Position numbers and translations under genes: made by a program. Below the pieces are notes generated by a model. The model saw only the letters and a list, made by a program, of their open reading frames with translations, had not been told where the DNA came from and did not search any database. A stretch of DNA of 56,428 nucleotides from an uncultured bacterium (GTDB lineage Bacteria; Patescibacteriota; Patescibacteriia; UBA1558; GWA2-36-10): NCBI GenBank assembly GCA_903876815.1, contig CAIRBL010000080.1:1-56428 (forward strand), in the 5' to 3' direction. Positions 26,612-35,608 of this stretch are shown here, in pieces. How positions within the stretch are numbered: position 1 is the stretch's first letter; each line of letters opens with the position of its first letter.

Positions 26612-27052
26612 TTAGCTAATTTTTGATTTCACTAATGTTTGTACAGTTTGTCCGTCTGCCTGCCCTTGAGTTTTTTGCATAACTTCTTTCATAATCTGAC
26701 CAAAATTTGTCAAACCACTGGCTATGACTTCATCAACTATTTTTTCCACTGCTTCAGCTGACATTTGAGCTGGTAAATACTTTTCTAAAATTTGCGCTTC
26801 AGCAAGCTCTGCTGCTGCAAGCTCTGGACGATTACCACTCTCAAAAGAAGTGATAGAATCTTGACGTTTTTTGAGCTCTCTACGAATAACGGCCAAAATT
26901 GCGCTTTCAGTCATTTCCGCTTCTGGTATTCTGTCGTTGATGGCCTGATTTTTGATAGCCGACTTCAACATCCGTAAAACAGACAAAGGCAAAACCAGCT
27001 TTTCTTTTAAAGCTGTTTTAAAATCCTGCTCGATCGTTTGTAATATAGACAT
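26612..27052 (-). CDS. yqeY: YqeY/GatB-tail family protein
   Basis: 146-aa helical protein of the YqeY family, related to the tail domain of GatB and thought to bind tRNA or help amidotransferase function. The pattern LRMLKSAIKNQAI, RRELKKRQDSI and QILEKYLPAQMS is typical. It follows rpsU, a common bacterial pairing. The start codon directly abuts a large nested inverted repeat that fills the rpsU-yqeY gap, and no Shine-Dalgarno site is visible. Confidence 0.88.
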   Translation of the reverse strand: MSILQTIEQDFKTALKEKLVLPLSVLRMLKSAIKNQAINDRIPEAEMTESAILAVIRRELKKRQDSITSFESGNRPELAAAELAEAQILEKYLPAQMSAEAVEKIVDEVIASGLTNFGQIMKEVMQKTQGQADGQTVQTLVKSKIS

Positions 27053-27127
27053 AAATAATCATCACTATCTTGCTTGTCTAAAATTGCCACTTTAACAAAA
27101 AAGACAAGCAAGGACTAATGATTATTT
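27053..27127 (-). repeat. Nested inverted repeats filling the rpsU-yqeY gap
   Basis: Outer arms AAATAATCAT (27053-27062) and ATGATTATTT (27118-27127) and inner arms CTTGCTTGTC (27069-27078) and GACAAGCAAG (27103-27112) are each perfect 10-base inverted repeats. The outer arms touch the rpsU stop codon on one side and the yqeY start codon on the other. The RNA would fold into one long stem between the two genes. Confidence 0.7.
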
Positions 27128-27397
27128 GTAACGACGATTAAGGAAATCATCTAATTTGCCGATTCGTTTCAAATATTCTATTTTTTGCGACATGCCCTTG
27201 CGACGTAAGGCGCTTTCTTTTTGTTCACGTTTAGAACTCTTTGGCGTATGAAAACGTACTTTTTTGGCTTGCAAAATTTTGCCGCTTTGAATAGTTTTTT
27301 TGGTGAATCTACGAATAAGACTTTCAAAAGACTCTCCGTCTTTTTTCTTTACTTCTAACACACTGTCACCTACCTTTCTGATATTTTTAAATAACAT
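27122..27397 (-). CDS. rpsU: 30S ribosomal protein S21
   Basis: Small-subunit protein S21, involved in translation initiation. At 91 aa it is longer than the usual 58-70, with a short N-terminal extension and a charged C-terminal extension. The core VLEVKKKDGESFESLIRRF and the basic KVRFHTPKSSKREQKES tract fit the family. It appears to head the long transcript rpsU-yqeY-surface genes-ybeY-dgkA; a TATAAT lies at 27436-27431, but the -35 spacing is poor. Confidence 0.85.
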   Translation of the reverse strand: MLFKNIRKVGDSVLEVKKKDGESFESLIRRFTKKTIQSGKILQAKKVRFHTPKSSKREQKESALRRKGMSQKIEYLKRIGKLDDFLNRRYK

Positions 27398-27451
27398 TTT
27401 GGAATAAAGGTTTGGCTCTTTATTCCTCTATTATAATGACAAATTTTTTAC

Positions 27452-27485
27452 AAAAAGTCAATCCCACCAAATTTTCTTTGGTGGG
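27452..27485 (-). terminator. Terminator of lepB-hisS
   Basis: Arms CCCACCAAA/TTTGGTGGG (27463-27485) form a strong hairpin 35 bases after the hisS stop. The T-run on the minus strand is interrupted (ATTGACTTTTT), and its TTGACT may double as a -35 element for rpsU. Confidence 0.6.
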
Positions 27486-27519
27486 GATAAGTTTTGACTA
27501 TAAATTCACTAGATAATGG

Positions 27520-28857
27520 CTATTTATTTCTGATACTGTGTCCGCGTAAAACTTTTTCTACTACATGGATATTCAAACGTTTTTGAATCTCTTTAACAAT
27601 TTTTTTATAATCAACTGTTTCTTGCACACCATTTTCCATGTCTCTAATCAAGATAGTACCATCAACAATTTCTTTTTGACCTAAAATCAAAGCGTATTTA
27701 GCTTTACGTTTGTCAGCTAATTCTAACTGATTTTTCAAACCAGTCTTTGAGATATCCTCAGCGACTGACAAACCAGCCTCTCTAAGCTCTTGCATCAAAC
27801 GTAAGCTTTTTTTTCTTGCCTCTGTGCCTAATTGCGCAATATAAATATCTGGACGAAAGGCAGCTGGCAGCTCAACTTTGTGCTCTCTCATTTTACTAAT
27901 GATTCTTTCAACGCCACAAGCAAAACCAGCAGCTGGAGTATTACGGCCACCTAAATTTTCCACCAAAGCATCATAACGACCGCCGCCACCCAAAGCTTGC
28001 AACTTACCTTCTTCATCTAGCTCAACTAGCTCCCAAGCTGTTTTGGTATAATAATCTAAACCCCTGACAATTTTAGGATTCAAAACATACTTAATATCCA
28101 TCTCATCTAAATATTCTAAAACTGCTGTAAAATCTTTATTACAAACATCACAAAGATAATCAACTGTTTGTGGAGCATTTTGAGCAATTTCTTGGCACTT
28201 CTTCACTTTACAGTCTAATAATCTCAAAGGATTTTTGACCAAACGCTTTTGACAATCTGCGCAGAGATCTTTTTTGTTATCTTTAAAATATTGACTTAAA
28301 ACTTTAATATATTTTGGACGACAAGCGTCATCACCAATGCTATTAATCTGTACTTCTGTATTTAAACCTAATTCTTTTAAAATAAAATAAGACATGCTAA
28401 TCAATTGAGCATCTACCACTGGATCGGTTTCTCCTAACACTTCAAAACCGAATTGCCAAAATTGACGATAACGTCCAGCTTGTGGTTTTTCATGACGAAA
28501 TTGGGGAGCAAAATAAAAAAGCTTTACTGGTTGTGGCAAGCTTAACATGCCATGCTCAATATAAGCTCTGACAACTCCCGCTGTATTTTCTGGTCTCAAA
28601 GATAGTTTATCGCCACCCTGATCAACAAAAGAGTACATTTCTTTGGAAACAGCATCTGTTTCTTCTCCAACTGCACGTTTGAATAAAGCTGTAGCCTCTA
28701 CTATAGGAGTATCAATATACTGAAAACCATAGTCCCTGGCCATCAAAAAAACTCTTTCTTTAATAAAAGACCAAAAATCAGCCTCAAGGGGCAAAATATC
28801 TTTCATTCCTTTGACTAATTGAATGGGTGCTTTCTTAGGTTTTTTAGTACTAGACAT
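27520..28857 (-). CDS. hisS: Histidine-tRNA ligase
   Basis: Class II aminoacyl-tRNA synthetase that charges tRNA-His. The 445-aa protein shows motif 1 around KGMKDILPLEADFW, the motif 2 loop FRHEKPQAGRYRQFWQFGFE, the histidine-A segment RGLDYYTKTAWELV, and a C-terminal anticodon-binding domain. A Cys cluster (CADCQKR.., LLDCKVKKC, CDVC) in the insertion domain suggests a metal site, as in several bacterial HisRS. It lies 23 bases after lepB and a terminator follows. Confidence 0.96.
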   Translation of the reverse strand: MSSTKKPKKAPIQLVKGMKDILPLEADFWSFIKERVFLMARDYGFQYIDTPIVEATALFKRAVGEETDAVSKEMYSFVDQGGDKLSLRPENTAGVVRAYIEHGMLSLPQPVKLFYFAPQFRHEKPQAGRYRQFWQFGFEVLGETDPVVDAQLISMSYFILKELGLNTEVQINSIGDDACRPKYIKVLSQYFKDNKKDLCADCQKRLVKNPLRLLDCKVKKCQEIAQNAPQTVDYLCDVCNKDFTAVLEYLDEMDIKYVLNPKIVRGLDYYTKTAWELVELDEEGKLQALGGGGRYDALVENLGGRNTPAAGFACGVERIISKMREHKVELPAAFRPDIYIAQLGTEARKKSLRLMQELREAGLSVAEDISKTGLKNQLELADKRKAKYALILGQKEIVDGTILIRDMENGVQETVDYKKIVKEIQKRLNIHVVEKVLRGHSIRNK

Positions 28858-28880
28858 AAAATTATGTTTATAATTTGATT

Positions 28881-29540
28881 TTAATAAGTTGGTAAATTAA
28901 AAGTGGAAATTTTATCTACAGGCCAACCACGAAACCACACCCGACCAATAATATATTCTCTTTTTAAAGCTTTGAAATAACGAGAGTCTTGACTAACTGG
29001 TCTATTGTCACCCAAAACAAAATATTCATCATCAGCCAAAGTCAAAGCAGAAAAACTTTGTTTTGATAAATTTTCAATATAAGGTTCTTTGATAGCCTTA
29101 CCATTTATCAAAACTTCTCCCCCACTAATCTCAATTGTTTCACCTGGCAAACCAATAACTCTCTTAATATAATACTGTTTAGTATTTTTAGGGTTACGAA
29201 ACACAATCACTTCACCTCTTTGTGGCTCTTGAAAACGATAAGAAATTTCATCAATAATCAAATATTCTTTATCATGAAAATTTGGCTCCATGCTTGCCCC
29301 TTCTACATAAAAAGGCTGAATCAAAAACATCCTGACTGGTAAAATAATAGCCAAAGAAATCAAAACAACTTTCACAATATCAAAAACAAAGCGACCAAAC
29401 TTTTTGGCATAAACTAAAATAATATTTTCATTATCTGAGGAAAAATTATCTAAGCTCAAGTCCTCTTTTTCCACCTCTTTAATAGCACCATTATCTTCGA
29501 TGCCTTGCTCTGACTTATTTTCAAAATTTGTATTTACCAT
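28881..29540 (-). CDS. lepB: Signal peptidase I
   Basis: Membrane protease that removes signal peptides from exported proteins, such as the surface proteins in this window. The 219-aa protein has an acidic cytoplasmic N-terminus, one membrane helix (about 52-77), the catalytic serine S83 in EGASMEPNF, the lysine K126 in YYIKRVIGLPGE and the GDNRPVSQDSR box. It has its own promoter, divergent from that of the LCP gene. Confidence 0.96.
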   Translation of the reverse strand: MVNTNFENKSEQGIEDNGAIKEVEKEDLSLDNFSSDNENIILVYAKKFGRFVFDIVKVVLISLAIILPVRMFLIQPFYVEGASMEPNFHDKEYLIIDEISYRFQEPQRGEVIVFRNPKNTKQYYIKRVIGLPGETIEISGGEVLINGKAIKEPYIENLSKQSFSALTLADDEYFVLGDNRPVSQDSRYFKALKREYIIGRVWFRGWPVDKISTFNLPTY

Positions 29541-29563
29541 TATATTTTCAATTAAACAAAATC

Positions 29564-29592
29564 ATTATACACAATGCCCAAAGTTAAGGCAA
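29564..29592 (-). promoter_or_regulatory. Promoter of lepB-hisS
   Basis: TTGCCT (29592-29587) and a perfect TATAAT (29569-29564), 17 bases apart on the minus strand, 24 bases before the lepB start codon. Confidence 0.7.
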
Positions 29593-29612
29593 ACCAGCCC
29601 AAAACTGCTAGG

Positions 29613-29642
29613 TTGACTAAAGGGGGTAAATTCTTGTATAAT
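29613..29642 (+). promoter_or_regulatory. Promoter of the LCP-der-pth transcript
   Basis: TTGACT (29613-29618) and a perfect TATAAT (29637-29642) are 18 bases apart on the plus strand. The boxes lie inside an in-frame upstream extension of the LCP reading frame, which shows that the extension is not translated. Confidence 0.78.
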
Positions 29643-29687
29643 GCAATTACTTTTCTTAAAATAAAAGGATTTTTCAAGAATTTCATC

Positions 29688-31298
29688 ATGTCACCATCTG
29701 ATTTCACAAAAAGACAAATCAATTTTATAGAAAAAGACCATCAAATTGAGCTAGAACAACAAATAAGACAAACGCCAACGCATAGCCCAGAACACCAAAC
29801 ACAGGCTATTTCTAGGCCTCAAAAAAATGGTCACTATAACCCAAAACGCAGGAAAAGAATTTCCTATTTTTTTATATTTTCTATAATTATCCTGAGTTTT
29901 GTGGCTAATGTTTTGGCGGGTGGCAACAACAGTTTTTTATCTGGTGTCAAAAATAGCTACCTTTTAAGACAAATCTTTAATATTGTAGCCCCTGGAGAAA
30001 AATATCTACAAGGCGAAAAAGAAGATCGTATCAATTTTTTACTCTTAGGCATGGGCGGTCCTGGCCATAGCGGACCTTATCTAACTGACACAATCATCAT
30101 TATCAGTTTTCAGCCATCTACCCAAAAAGCCTCCATGATCTCTTTGCCAAGAGACATGATAGTTCCTATAGCTCCAAATAATTATAAAAAAATTAATAGC
30201 GTTTATAGTATTGCCAAAAATCAAAACGAAGATGGCGCCGAGTTTGTCAAAGAAGTTATCAGCAAAACTTTTGATATGCCTATTCATTATTTTGCCTCAG
30301 TAGATTTTCAAGGCTTTGTAGAAATCATAGATGCGCTAGGTGGCATAGATGTGACCGTAGACAAAAATTTTACTGATTATCAATTTCCTACTCAAGACTA
30401 CAAATATCAAGTCATATCTTTTGAAGAAGGTGAACAAGAGATGGATGGCTTAACCGCCCTACGCTTTGCTCGTTCTCGTCACGGAAATAACGGCGAGGGC
30501 TCAGACTTTGCTCGTAGTGTCAGGCAACAAAAAATCTTAACCGCCTTAAAAGACAAAGTCACCTCCTTTAATACTCTGATTAATCCAAAAAAAATTACCG
30601 ATCTATTTTCTTTGGTCAATCAATATACCCAAACAGATCTTGAGCCATGGGAAGCAGTCAAGCTTGTCCATATGGTCAAGGGTATTGATAAAAAAAATAT
30701 TGTCAGCCAATCAATCGATGACAGGCCCGGTGGATTCTTAAAATCTGGCATTGCTTTAGACGGCGCTTATATTTTACAACCAATCACTGGTAATTTTGAA
30801 CAATTACAAAAATTATTTGCTAATATATTAGAATTTAGCAATTCCGAAGAGGAAAAAGCCAATATTGTTATACAAAACGGCACCACCATACCAGGTCTAG
30901 CCCTACAAGCCCTCAATCACTTAAGCTATATTGGTTATGAAGTCCTAAGATATGGCAATGCCAAAACACAAGACAAAAGTCAAACAATTGTGTATGATTA
31001 TACTGGAAACAAAAAAAATACTAAAGCTAGTTTAGAAAAAATTTTTAATACTAAAGTTGAAACTCAAATTCCAGCTGAATACAATAATGATACTGTAACT
31101 AATACTTGGAATATCAAAGATGAAAATGGACAAAATAAACAACTAGACTTTTTGATTGTTTTGGGAGCTGATCAAATCATAGATGATAAGGCTGAACTGT
31201 TAACCACTATCGATCCTAGCCTGCTTAATGCTTCTACTACCAGCTCAACACCAGAAATAGCTAGCTCAACACCAGAATTAGAGACGGAAAAAAATTAA
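29688..31298 (+). CDS. LytR-CpsA-Psr (LCP) family cell-envelope polymer ligase
   Basis: LCP enzymes attach glycopolymers from undecaprenyl carriers to peptidoglycan. The protein (536 aa) has a cytoplasmic N-terminus rich in Gln, Lys and Arg, one membrane helix (about residues 57-75), the LCP domain with the TDTIII and SLPRDM segments and the arginine-rich RFARSRHGNNGEGSDFAR, and a C-terminal LytR_C-type domain (about 400-500). The frame extends 38 codons further upstream, but those cover the promoter, so I use the ATG at 29688. der follows 11 bases later. Confidence 0.9.
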   Translation: MSPSDFTKRQINFIEKDHQIELEQQIRQTPTHSPEHQTQAISRPQKNGHYNPKRRKRISYFFIFSIIILSFVANVLAGGNNSFLSGVKNSYLLRQIFNIVAPGEKYLQGEKEDRINFLLLGMGGPGHSGPYLTDTIIIISFQPSTQKASMISLPRDMIVPIAPNNYKKINSVYSIAKNQNEDGAEFVKEVISKTFDMPIHYFASVDFQGFVEIIDALGGIDVTVDKNFTDYQFPTQDYKYQVISFEEGEQEMDGLTALRFARSRHGNNGEGSDFARSVRQQKILTALKDKVTSFNTLINPKKITDLFSLVNQYTQTDLEPWEAVKLVHMVKGIDKKNIVSQSIDDRPGGFLKSGIALDGAYILQPITGNFEQLQKLFANILEFSNSEEEKANIVIQNGTTIPGLALQALNHLSYIGYEVLRYGNAKTQDKSQTIVYDYTGNKKNTKASLEKIFNTKVETQIPAEYNNDTVTNTWNIKDENGQNKQLDFLIVLGADQIIDDKAELLTTIDPSLLNASTTSSTPEIASSTPELETEKN

Positions 31299-31309
31299 AT
31301 AACAAAGAC

Positions 31310-32667
31310 ATGTCAAAACTATATAAAGTAGCTATTGTTGGCCGGGTAAACGTCGGTAAATCTACCTTATTCAACAAATTAATATCCCAGCCCAAAGCTA
31401 TTACTTCCAATGTAGCCGGCACTACTCGCGATCGTAATTATGCCATTTGTTCTTGGCGTGATCTTGATTTTGAGATCATCGATACTGGTGGTTTAAATGA
31501 AGAAAGCAATGATATCGACAAAGCTATCACTCAACAAATATTTCACGCTGCCAAAGAAGCAGACTTGATATTATTTGTAGTGGACGTCAAAGCAGGCATC
31601 ATGGCTGATGATAAAGTTTTGCTAAAAAAATTAAAACCTTACAAAAAAGACATTCTTTTAGTGGTTAATAAAGTAGATAACAACAAGCTACGTTTAGACA
31701 GCCCTGAATTCTACAAATTAAATTTAGGTGAACCAAACTTAATTTCTGCTTCCAATGGCGTGGGTACTGGCGATTTACTAGACCAAATTGTCGTCAAACT
31801 CAAACAAAGCAAAAAACCTAGCAAAAAATCCAGTAAAACAGAGGAAGGAAAAATTATCAAAGTAGCTATTGTTGGTCAACCAAATGTTGGTAAATCTTCT
31901 TTAGTCAATGCTTTATTAGGTGAAGAAAGAGTCATTGTTTCACCCAAGGCACACACCACTCGTGACTCTCAGGACATTACCATTGGTTATTTTAAACAAC
32001 AAATTACTTTTATAGATACCGCTGGCATGCGTCGCAAAAGTACTAAAGCCATCGATCCTTTTGAAAGACAAAGTGTTTCCCAAAGCATGGAAAGCATCAA
32101 GAGAGCAGATATTGCTATTTTAATGCTAGATGCTCAAGAAAAAGTAGAATTTCAAGACAAACGACTAGCCAAAGAACTAGAAGAAGCTGGCGTTGGTGTG
32201 ATTATTTTGATAAATAAATGGGATCTAATACCAGACAAAGACACTGATACTGCTCAAAAATTTATCAATTATTATCGCGCTCAAATACCTTTTATTCCTT
32301 GGGCACCAATCTTTTTTACTTCTGCTAATACCAAAAATAATTTACACAAAATATTTCCAACTATTGTCAAAATTTATCAGGAAAAATTTAAAAGTATCGA
32401 CGATAATGCTTTGAGCAAATTGCTACAAAAAATTATCAAAAAACACAAACCATCCCGTGGCAAAGGTACTCAACATCCTTATATTTATAGCTTAAAGCAA
32501 AAAAAGTAAATCCTCCAACTTTTGCTTTAAAAATAAATTTTAAAGCACCGCTACACTTATCTTACTTAAATTTTATTGAAAATAATTTGCGTTATAAATT
32601 TGGCTTTGAAGGTGTGCCAATCAAAATTTATTTAGAAAAATCACAAAACACCAAAGACACCAAATAA
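31310..32667 (+). CDS. der: Ribosome assembly GTPase Der, C-terminal domain in the -1 frame
   Basis: Double-GTPase factor needed for 50S assembly. Two P-loops are visible, GRVNVGKST (11-19) and GQPNVGKSS (189-197), each with its downstream NKVD or NKWD box. The frame stops at TAA 32507-32509 after 399 codons, in the middle of the KH-like domain. The rest of that domain, starting NPPTFALKINFKAPLHLSYL and including FGFEGVPIKIY, is encoded in the -1 frame up to TAA at 32665-32667. The shift falls on C AAA AAA AG, which contains the in-frame slippery heptamer A AAA AAG (32500-32506). With the shift, length is about 452 aa, normal for Der. Confidence 0.85.
32500..32546 (+). other. Putative -1 frameshift site in der
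   Basis: A AAA AAG at 32500-32506 is read in frame as CAA AAA AAG and is followed directly by a TAA stop. A 9-bp perfect stem GCTTTAAAA/TTTTAAAGC lies at 32524-32546, 17 bases after the stop begins. The heptamer is the best-known bacterial -1 slip sequence. The spacer is longer than usual for a stimulator, so a lost A in the A7 run is equally plausible. Confidence 0.45.
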
Positions 32668-32686
32668 ATCATTAGCTTAAAAGTAT

Positions 32687-33247
32687 ATGAAACTAATTGT
32701 TGGTTTGGGAAATCCTGGCACAGAGTATGAATTTACTCGCCATAATTTTGGCTATTTAGTGATAGATAATTTTGCCAAACAAAATAATCTCAAATGGAAA
32801 AAGCATAAAGACTTACAAGCGGAAATTGCAGACTTAAAAATTGGTGCGGAAAAAATCATTTTAGCTAAATCTTTGACTTTCATGAATGAATCTGGACTTG
32901 CCGTCTCGCACTTAAAAAAATTTTTTAAACTAAAAAATGAAGACATCATTGTTGTGTATGATGATTTAGCTTTTGATTTTGGTATTTTAAAAATAGCTCA
33001 TGATCGCTCAGCTGGTGGGCATAATGGTCTTGCATCAATTATTCAGTATTTAAAAAGCCAAAAATTTACTAGACTTAGATTAGGTATTGGCCCACAGCTT
33101 GGTGTAGCAGAAAAATTTGTCTTACTCAAATTCAATGCTCAACAAAAAAAACAATTAGCTAAAATATTAGACTCAAGTTGTCAGGCTTTACATGACATCA
33201 TCACTGACGGCTTAGCTAAAGCCACAAATAAGTATAATACAAAATAA
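32687..33247 (+). CDS. pth: Peptidyl-tRNA hydrolase
   Basis: Recycles peptidyl-tRNAs released from stalled ribosomes. The 186-aa protein begins with the signature GLGNPGTEYEFTRHNFGY carrying catalytic His19; later family segments include KSLTFMNESG, VVYDDLAFDFG and RSAGGHNGLASI. It follows the frameshifted der end by 19 bases and closes the plus-strand cluster, with a bidirectional terminator after it. Confidence 0.95.
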   Translation: MKLIVGLGNPGTEYEFTRHNFGYLVIDNFAKQNNLKWKKHKDLQAEIADLKIGAEKIILAKSLTFMNESGLAVSHLKKFFKLKNEDIIVVYDDLAFDFGILKIAHDRSAGGHNGLASIIQYLKSQKFTRLRLGIGPQLGVAEKFVLLKFNAQQKKQLAKILDSSCQALHDIITDGLAKATNKYNTK

Positions 33248-33277
33248 AAAAACTCAGCTTATAGCTGAGTTTTTTTA
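33246..33277. terminator. Bidirectional terminator between pth and pepA
   Basis: A symmetrical hairpin AACTCAGCT/AGCTGAGTT is flanked by A7 on the left and T7 on the right, so it works for pth from the left and for pepA from the right. Confidence 0.9.
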
Positions 33278-33279
33278 TT

Positions 33280-34764
33280 TTATTTACCTTGTAGCCACTC
33301 TAGCAATGTCCTGACACCGAAACCAACACCGCCAACTGGCGTATAAGAATTCAATTCCTTTTCTGCATAGACAGGACCAGCAATATCTAAGTGAGCCCAA
33401 GTAACATTATTTTCAATAAACTCTTGCAAAAATAAAGCGGCAGTAATCGATCCCCCGCCTCTGCTGCTTGCAATATTCCTAACATCAGCCACATGGCTTT
33501 TATTGAATTCTTTATACTCTGGAGCTAGCGGCATACGCCAAATTTTTTCACCACTGAAATCAGCTGATTTTAATAGCTCTTTAGCTAAATTTTCTTGATT
33601 AGCATACAAAGCCGCGTAAGAACTACCCAAAGCCACAACACAAGCACCCGTCAAAGTAGCTAAATCAATTACAGTATCTACACCTTGCTTTTGCGCATAA
33701 GCTAAAGCATCAGCTAGAGTAACCCGACCTTCAGCGTCCGTGTTCCCAATCTCAATAGTTTTGCCTTGCATATTTTGTACTACATCACCAGGTCGCAAAG
33801 CCTTGCCAGAAGGCATATTTTCACAAGCAGCAATAATGCCATGCACTTCTACCTTGATATTCAAACTGCTCAAAACTTGAAACACACCCAAAACAGTAGC
33901 CGCTCCACCCATGTCAATTTTCATATCTGTCATACCATCGCCAACCTTGATATTCAAACCACCACTATCAAAAGTAATACCTTTGCCTACTAAGGCAATT
34001 TTTGTTTTTGTTTTGCCTTGTGGTTGATACACTAGATGAATAAACTTGAGTGGCTCATCAGAACCTTGATCAACGCCCAAAAAAGCTTTCATACCAAGCT
34101 CATGCACTTGCTCTTTATCTAAAATCTTTGCTTTGATTTTTTTGTCAGCCTTAGCAATAGACAAGGCAATTTCTGCCAATAAACTTGGCGTCATCGTAGC
34201 TGCTGGCTCATTGACCAAGTCTCTAGCTAAAATAGTGGCCTGAGCAAACAAAACTCCTCTGTCCCAAAATAAAGTCCAAGTTTTTTTGACCTTGTTTGCT
34301 AAAAATAAAGTTAAATTTGGTATTTTAGCATCAATATCTTTCTTGCTCTTATATTTATGAAAATTATAAGCACCCAAATAAAAACCTTCTGCAAAAACTT
34401 GAGCATAAGCTTTTTTATCTTCACCAAACTTAATAATTCTACTAAAATCAATGCCAATATTTTGCGCATGATTTTTCTGAGACCAACGAGATACAAAACC
34501 AGCTAATTGTCTAAAATCATCTAGTCCTATTTTTTTCTCACAGCCAGTACCATAAAAAATAATCATAGTCTGCTTCAGCTCAAAACTAAAAATTTCTCCT
34601 TTTTTACCAACAAACTCTTCTCTTTCAAATCTTTGTAAAACCTGCTCGTTAACATGCAAAAATTTCAACAATGACTTGATGCCTTGCGCATTTTGTAAGA
34701 CTGGATAAACCAAAAAATCTAGTGTCTGCAAATGAATCTCTTTGTCGCAAAATTTTAATTCCAT
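33280..34764 (-). CDS. pepA: Leucyl aminopeptidase (M17 family)
   Basis: Cytosolic dimetallic aminopeptidase that trims N-terminal residues from peptides. The 494-aa protein has an N-terminal macro-like domain and a C-terminal catalytic domain with the GKGITFDSGGLNIK metal segment and the hallmark NTDAEGRVTLADAL, followed by the VIDLATLTGACVVALG strand-loop. Scavenged peptides may be an important source of amino acids in such a reduced organism. It stands downstream of the rplA terminator and so has its own transcription. Confidence 0.95.
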   Translation of the reverse strand: MELKFCDKEIHLQTLDFLVYPVLQNAQGIKSLLKFLHVNEQVLQRFEREEFVGKKGEIFSFELKQTMIIFYGTGCEKKIGLDDFRQLAGFVSRWSQKNHAQNIGIDFSRIIKFGEDKKAYAQVFAEGFYLGAYNFHKYKSKKDIDAKIPNLTLFLANKVKKTWTLFWDRGVLFAQATILARDLVNEPAATMTPSLLAEIALSIAKADKKIKAKILDKEQVHELGMKAFLGVDQGSDEPLKFIHLVYQPQGKTKTKIALVGKGITFDSGGLNIKVGDGMTDMKIDMGGAATVLGVFQVLSSLNIKVEVHGIIAACENMPSGKALRPGDVVQNMQGKTIEIGNTDAEGRVTLADALAYAQKQGVDTVIDLATLTGACVVALGSSYAALYANQENLAKELLKSADFSGEKIWRMPLAPEYKEFNKSHVADVRNIASSRGGGSITAALFLQEFIENNVTWAHLDIAGPVYAEKELNSYTPVGGVGFGVRTLLEWLQGK

Positions 34765-34820
34765 ATATTTATTTTATTAGTACAATTAAATTTAGCATAC
34801 TAAAAAACTATATACAAATA

Positions 34821-34842
34821 AAGCCCCAAAATTTTGGGGCTT
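34821..34842 (-). terminator. Terminator of secE-nusG-rplK-rplA
   Basis: A perfect 22-base palindrome, AAGCCCCAAAA/TTTTGGGGCTT, 19 bases after the rplA stop, followed by TTATTTG on the minus strand. Confidence 0.75.
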
Positions 34843-34860
34843 TATGATAATATAATAATC

Positions 34861-35544
34861 TTATTTTAAATTGACTTTGATACCAGGCCCCATAGAAGAA
34901 GCTAAGGTCAAAGATTTGATATAAGTGCCCTTAGCAGAGCTTGGTTTATTTTTCTTTAAAGCCTCAAAGAAAGCTTGAAAATTTTCTTCTAACGCAGTAT
35001 TTTCAAAAGAAACTTTACCGATGGTCAAATGGACATTGGCGGTATCATCATTTTTGTAAGAAACCTTACCTTTTTTTAACTCGCCAATCATCTTTTTTAA
35101 ATCATCACCAATAGTACCAGTCTTTGGATTTGGCATCAAGCCTTTTTGACCTAAAATTCTAGCAACAACAGCTAATGACTTCATGAAAATTGGTGTAGTT
35201 ACAGCTACATCAAAATCACATTTACCAGTTTTTTTGATTTCTTCAACTAATTCGTTGTCTCCAGCAATGTCAGCACCAGCGTCTTTTGCTTCTTTTATTT
35301 GGTCAGTTGGCACAAAAGCGGCTACTCTGACAGTTTTGCCTGTACCGTGTGGTAAAATCACAGAATCTCTGACCAATTGATCGCTCTTTTTTGGGTCAAT
35401 GCCCAAATTGACATGAACTTCTACTGAAGCATCAAATTTTACTTTGGATGTTTCTTTGATTAAATTGATAGCCTCAGGCAAAGAATATACTTTGTCAGCT
35501 TCAATTTTAGCTTTTGCTTCCTTTAATCTTTTGCTTGTTTTCAT
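34861..35544 (-). CDS. rplA: 50S ribosomal protein L1
   Basis: Forms the L1 stalk, binds 23S rRNA, and often represses its own operon. The 227-aa protein shows VHVNLGIDPKKSDQLVRDSV, LPHGTGKTVRVAAF and the RILGQKGLMPNPKTGT signature. It is the last gene of secE-nusG-rplK-rplA. A stem in the rplK-rplA gap could be a control site. Confidence 0.97.
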   Translation of the reverse strand: MKTSKRLKEAKAKIEADKVYSLPEAINLIKETSKVKFDASVEVHVNLGIDPKKSDQLVRDSVILPHGTGKTVRVAAFVPTDQIKEAKDAGADIAGDNELVEEIKKTGKCDFDVAVTTPIFMKSLAVVARILGQKGLMPNPKTGTIGDDLKKMIGELKKGKVSYKNDDTANVHLTIGKVSFENTALEENFQAFFEALKKNKPSSAKGTYIKSLTLASSMGPGIKVNLK

Positions 35545-35559
35545 ATTAATATAATTTGC

Positions 35560-35598
35560 GAGGTAATAACGTTTATCTGACTATGGATAAACTCCCTC
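35560..35598 (-). repeat. Stem-loop in the rplK-rplA gap
   Basis: Outer GAGG/CCTC and inner GTTTATC/GATAAAC arms fold the leader of rplA. Position fits a translational control site such as an L1 target, but I do not recognise the L1-binding consensus, so this is only suggested by place. Confidence 0.4.
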
Positions 35599-35608
35599 AA
35601 AAAAATAA

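Noticed and set aside
29574..29687. 38-residue N-terminal extension of the LCP protein
   Set aside because: It overlaps a complete TTGACT-N18-TATAAT promoter on the same strand, so this DNA is upstream of transcription start.
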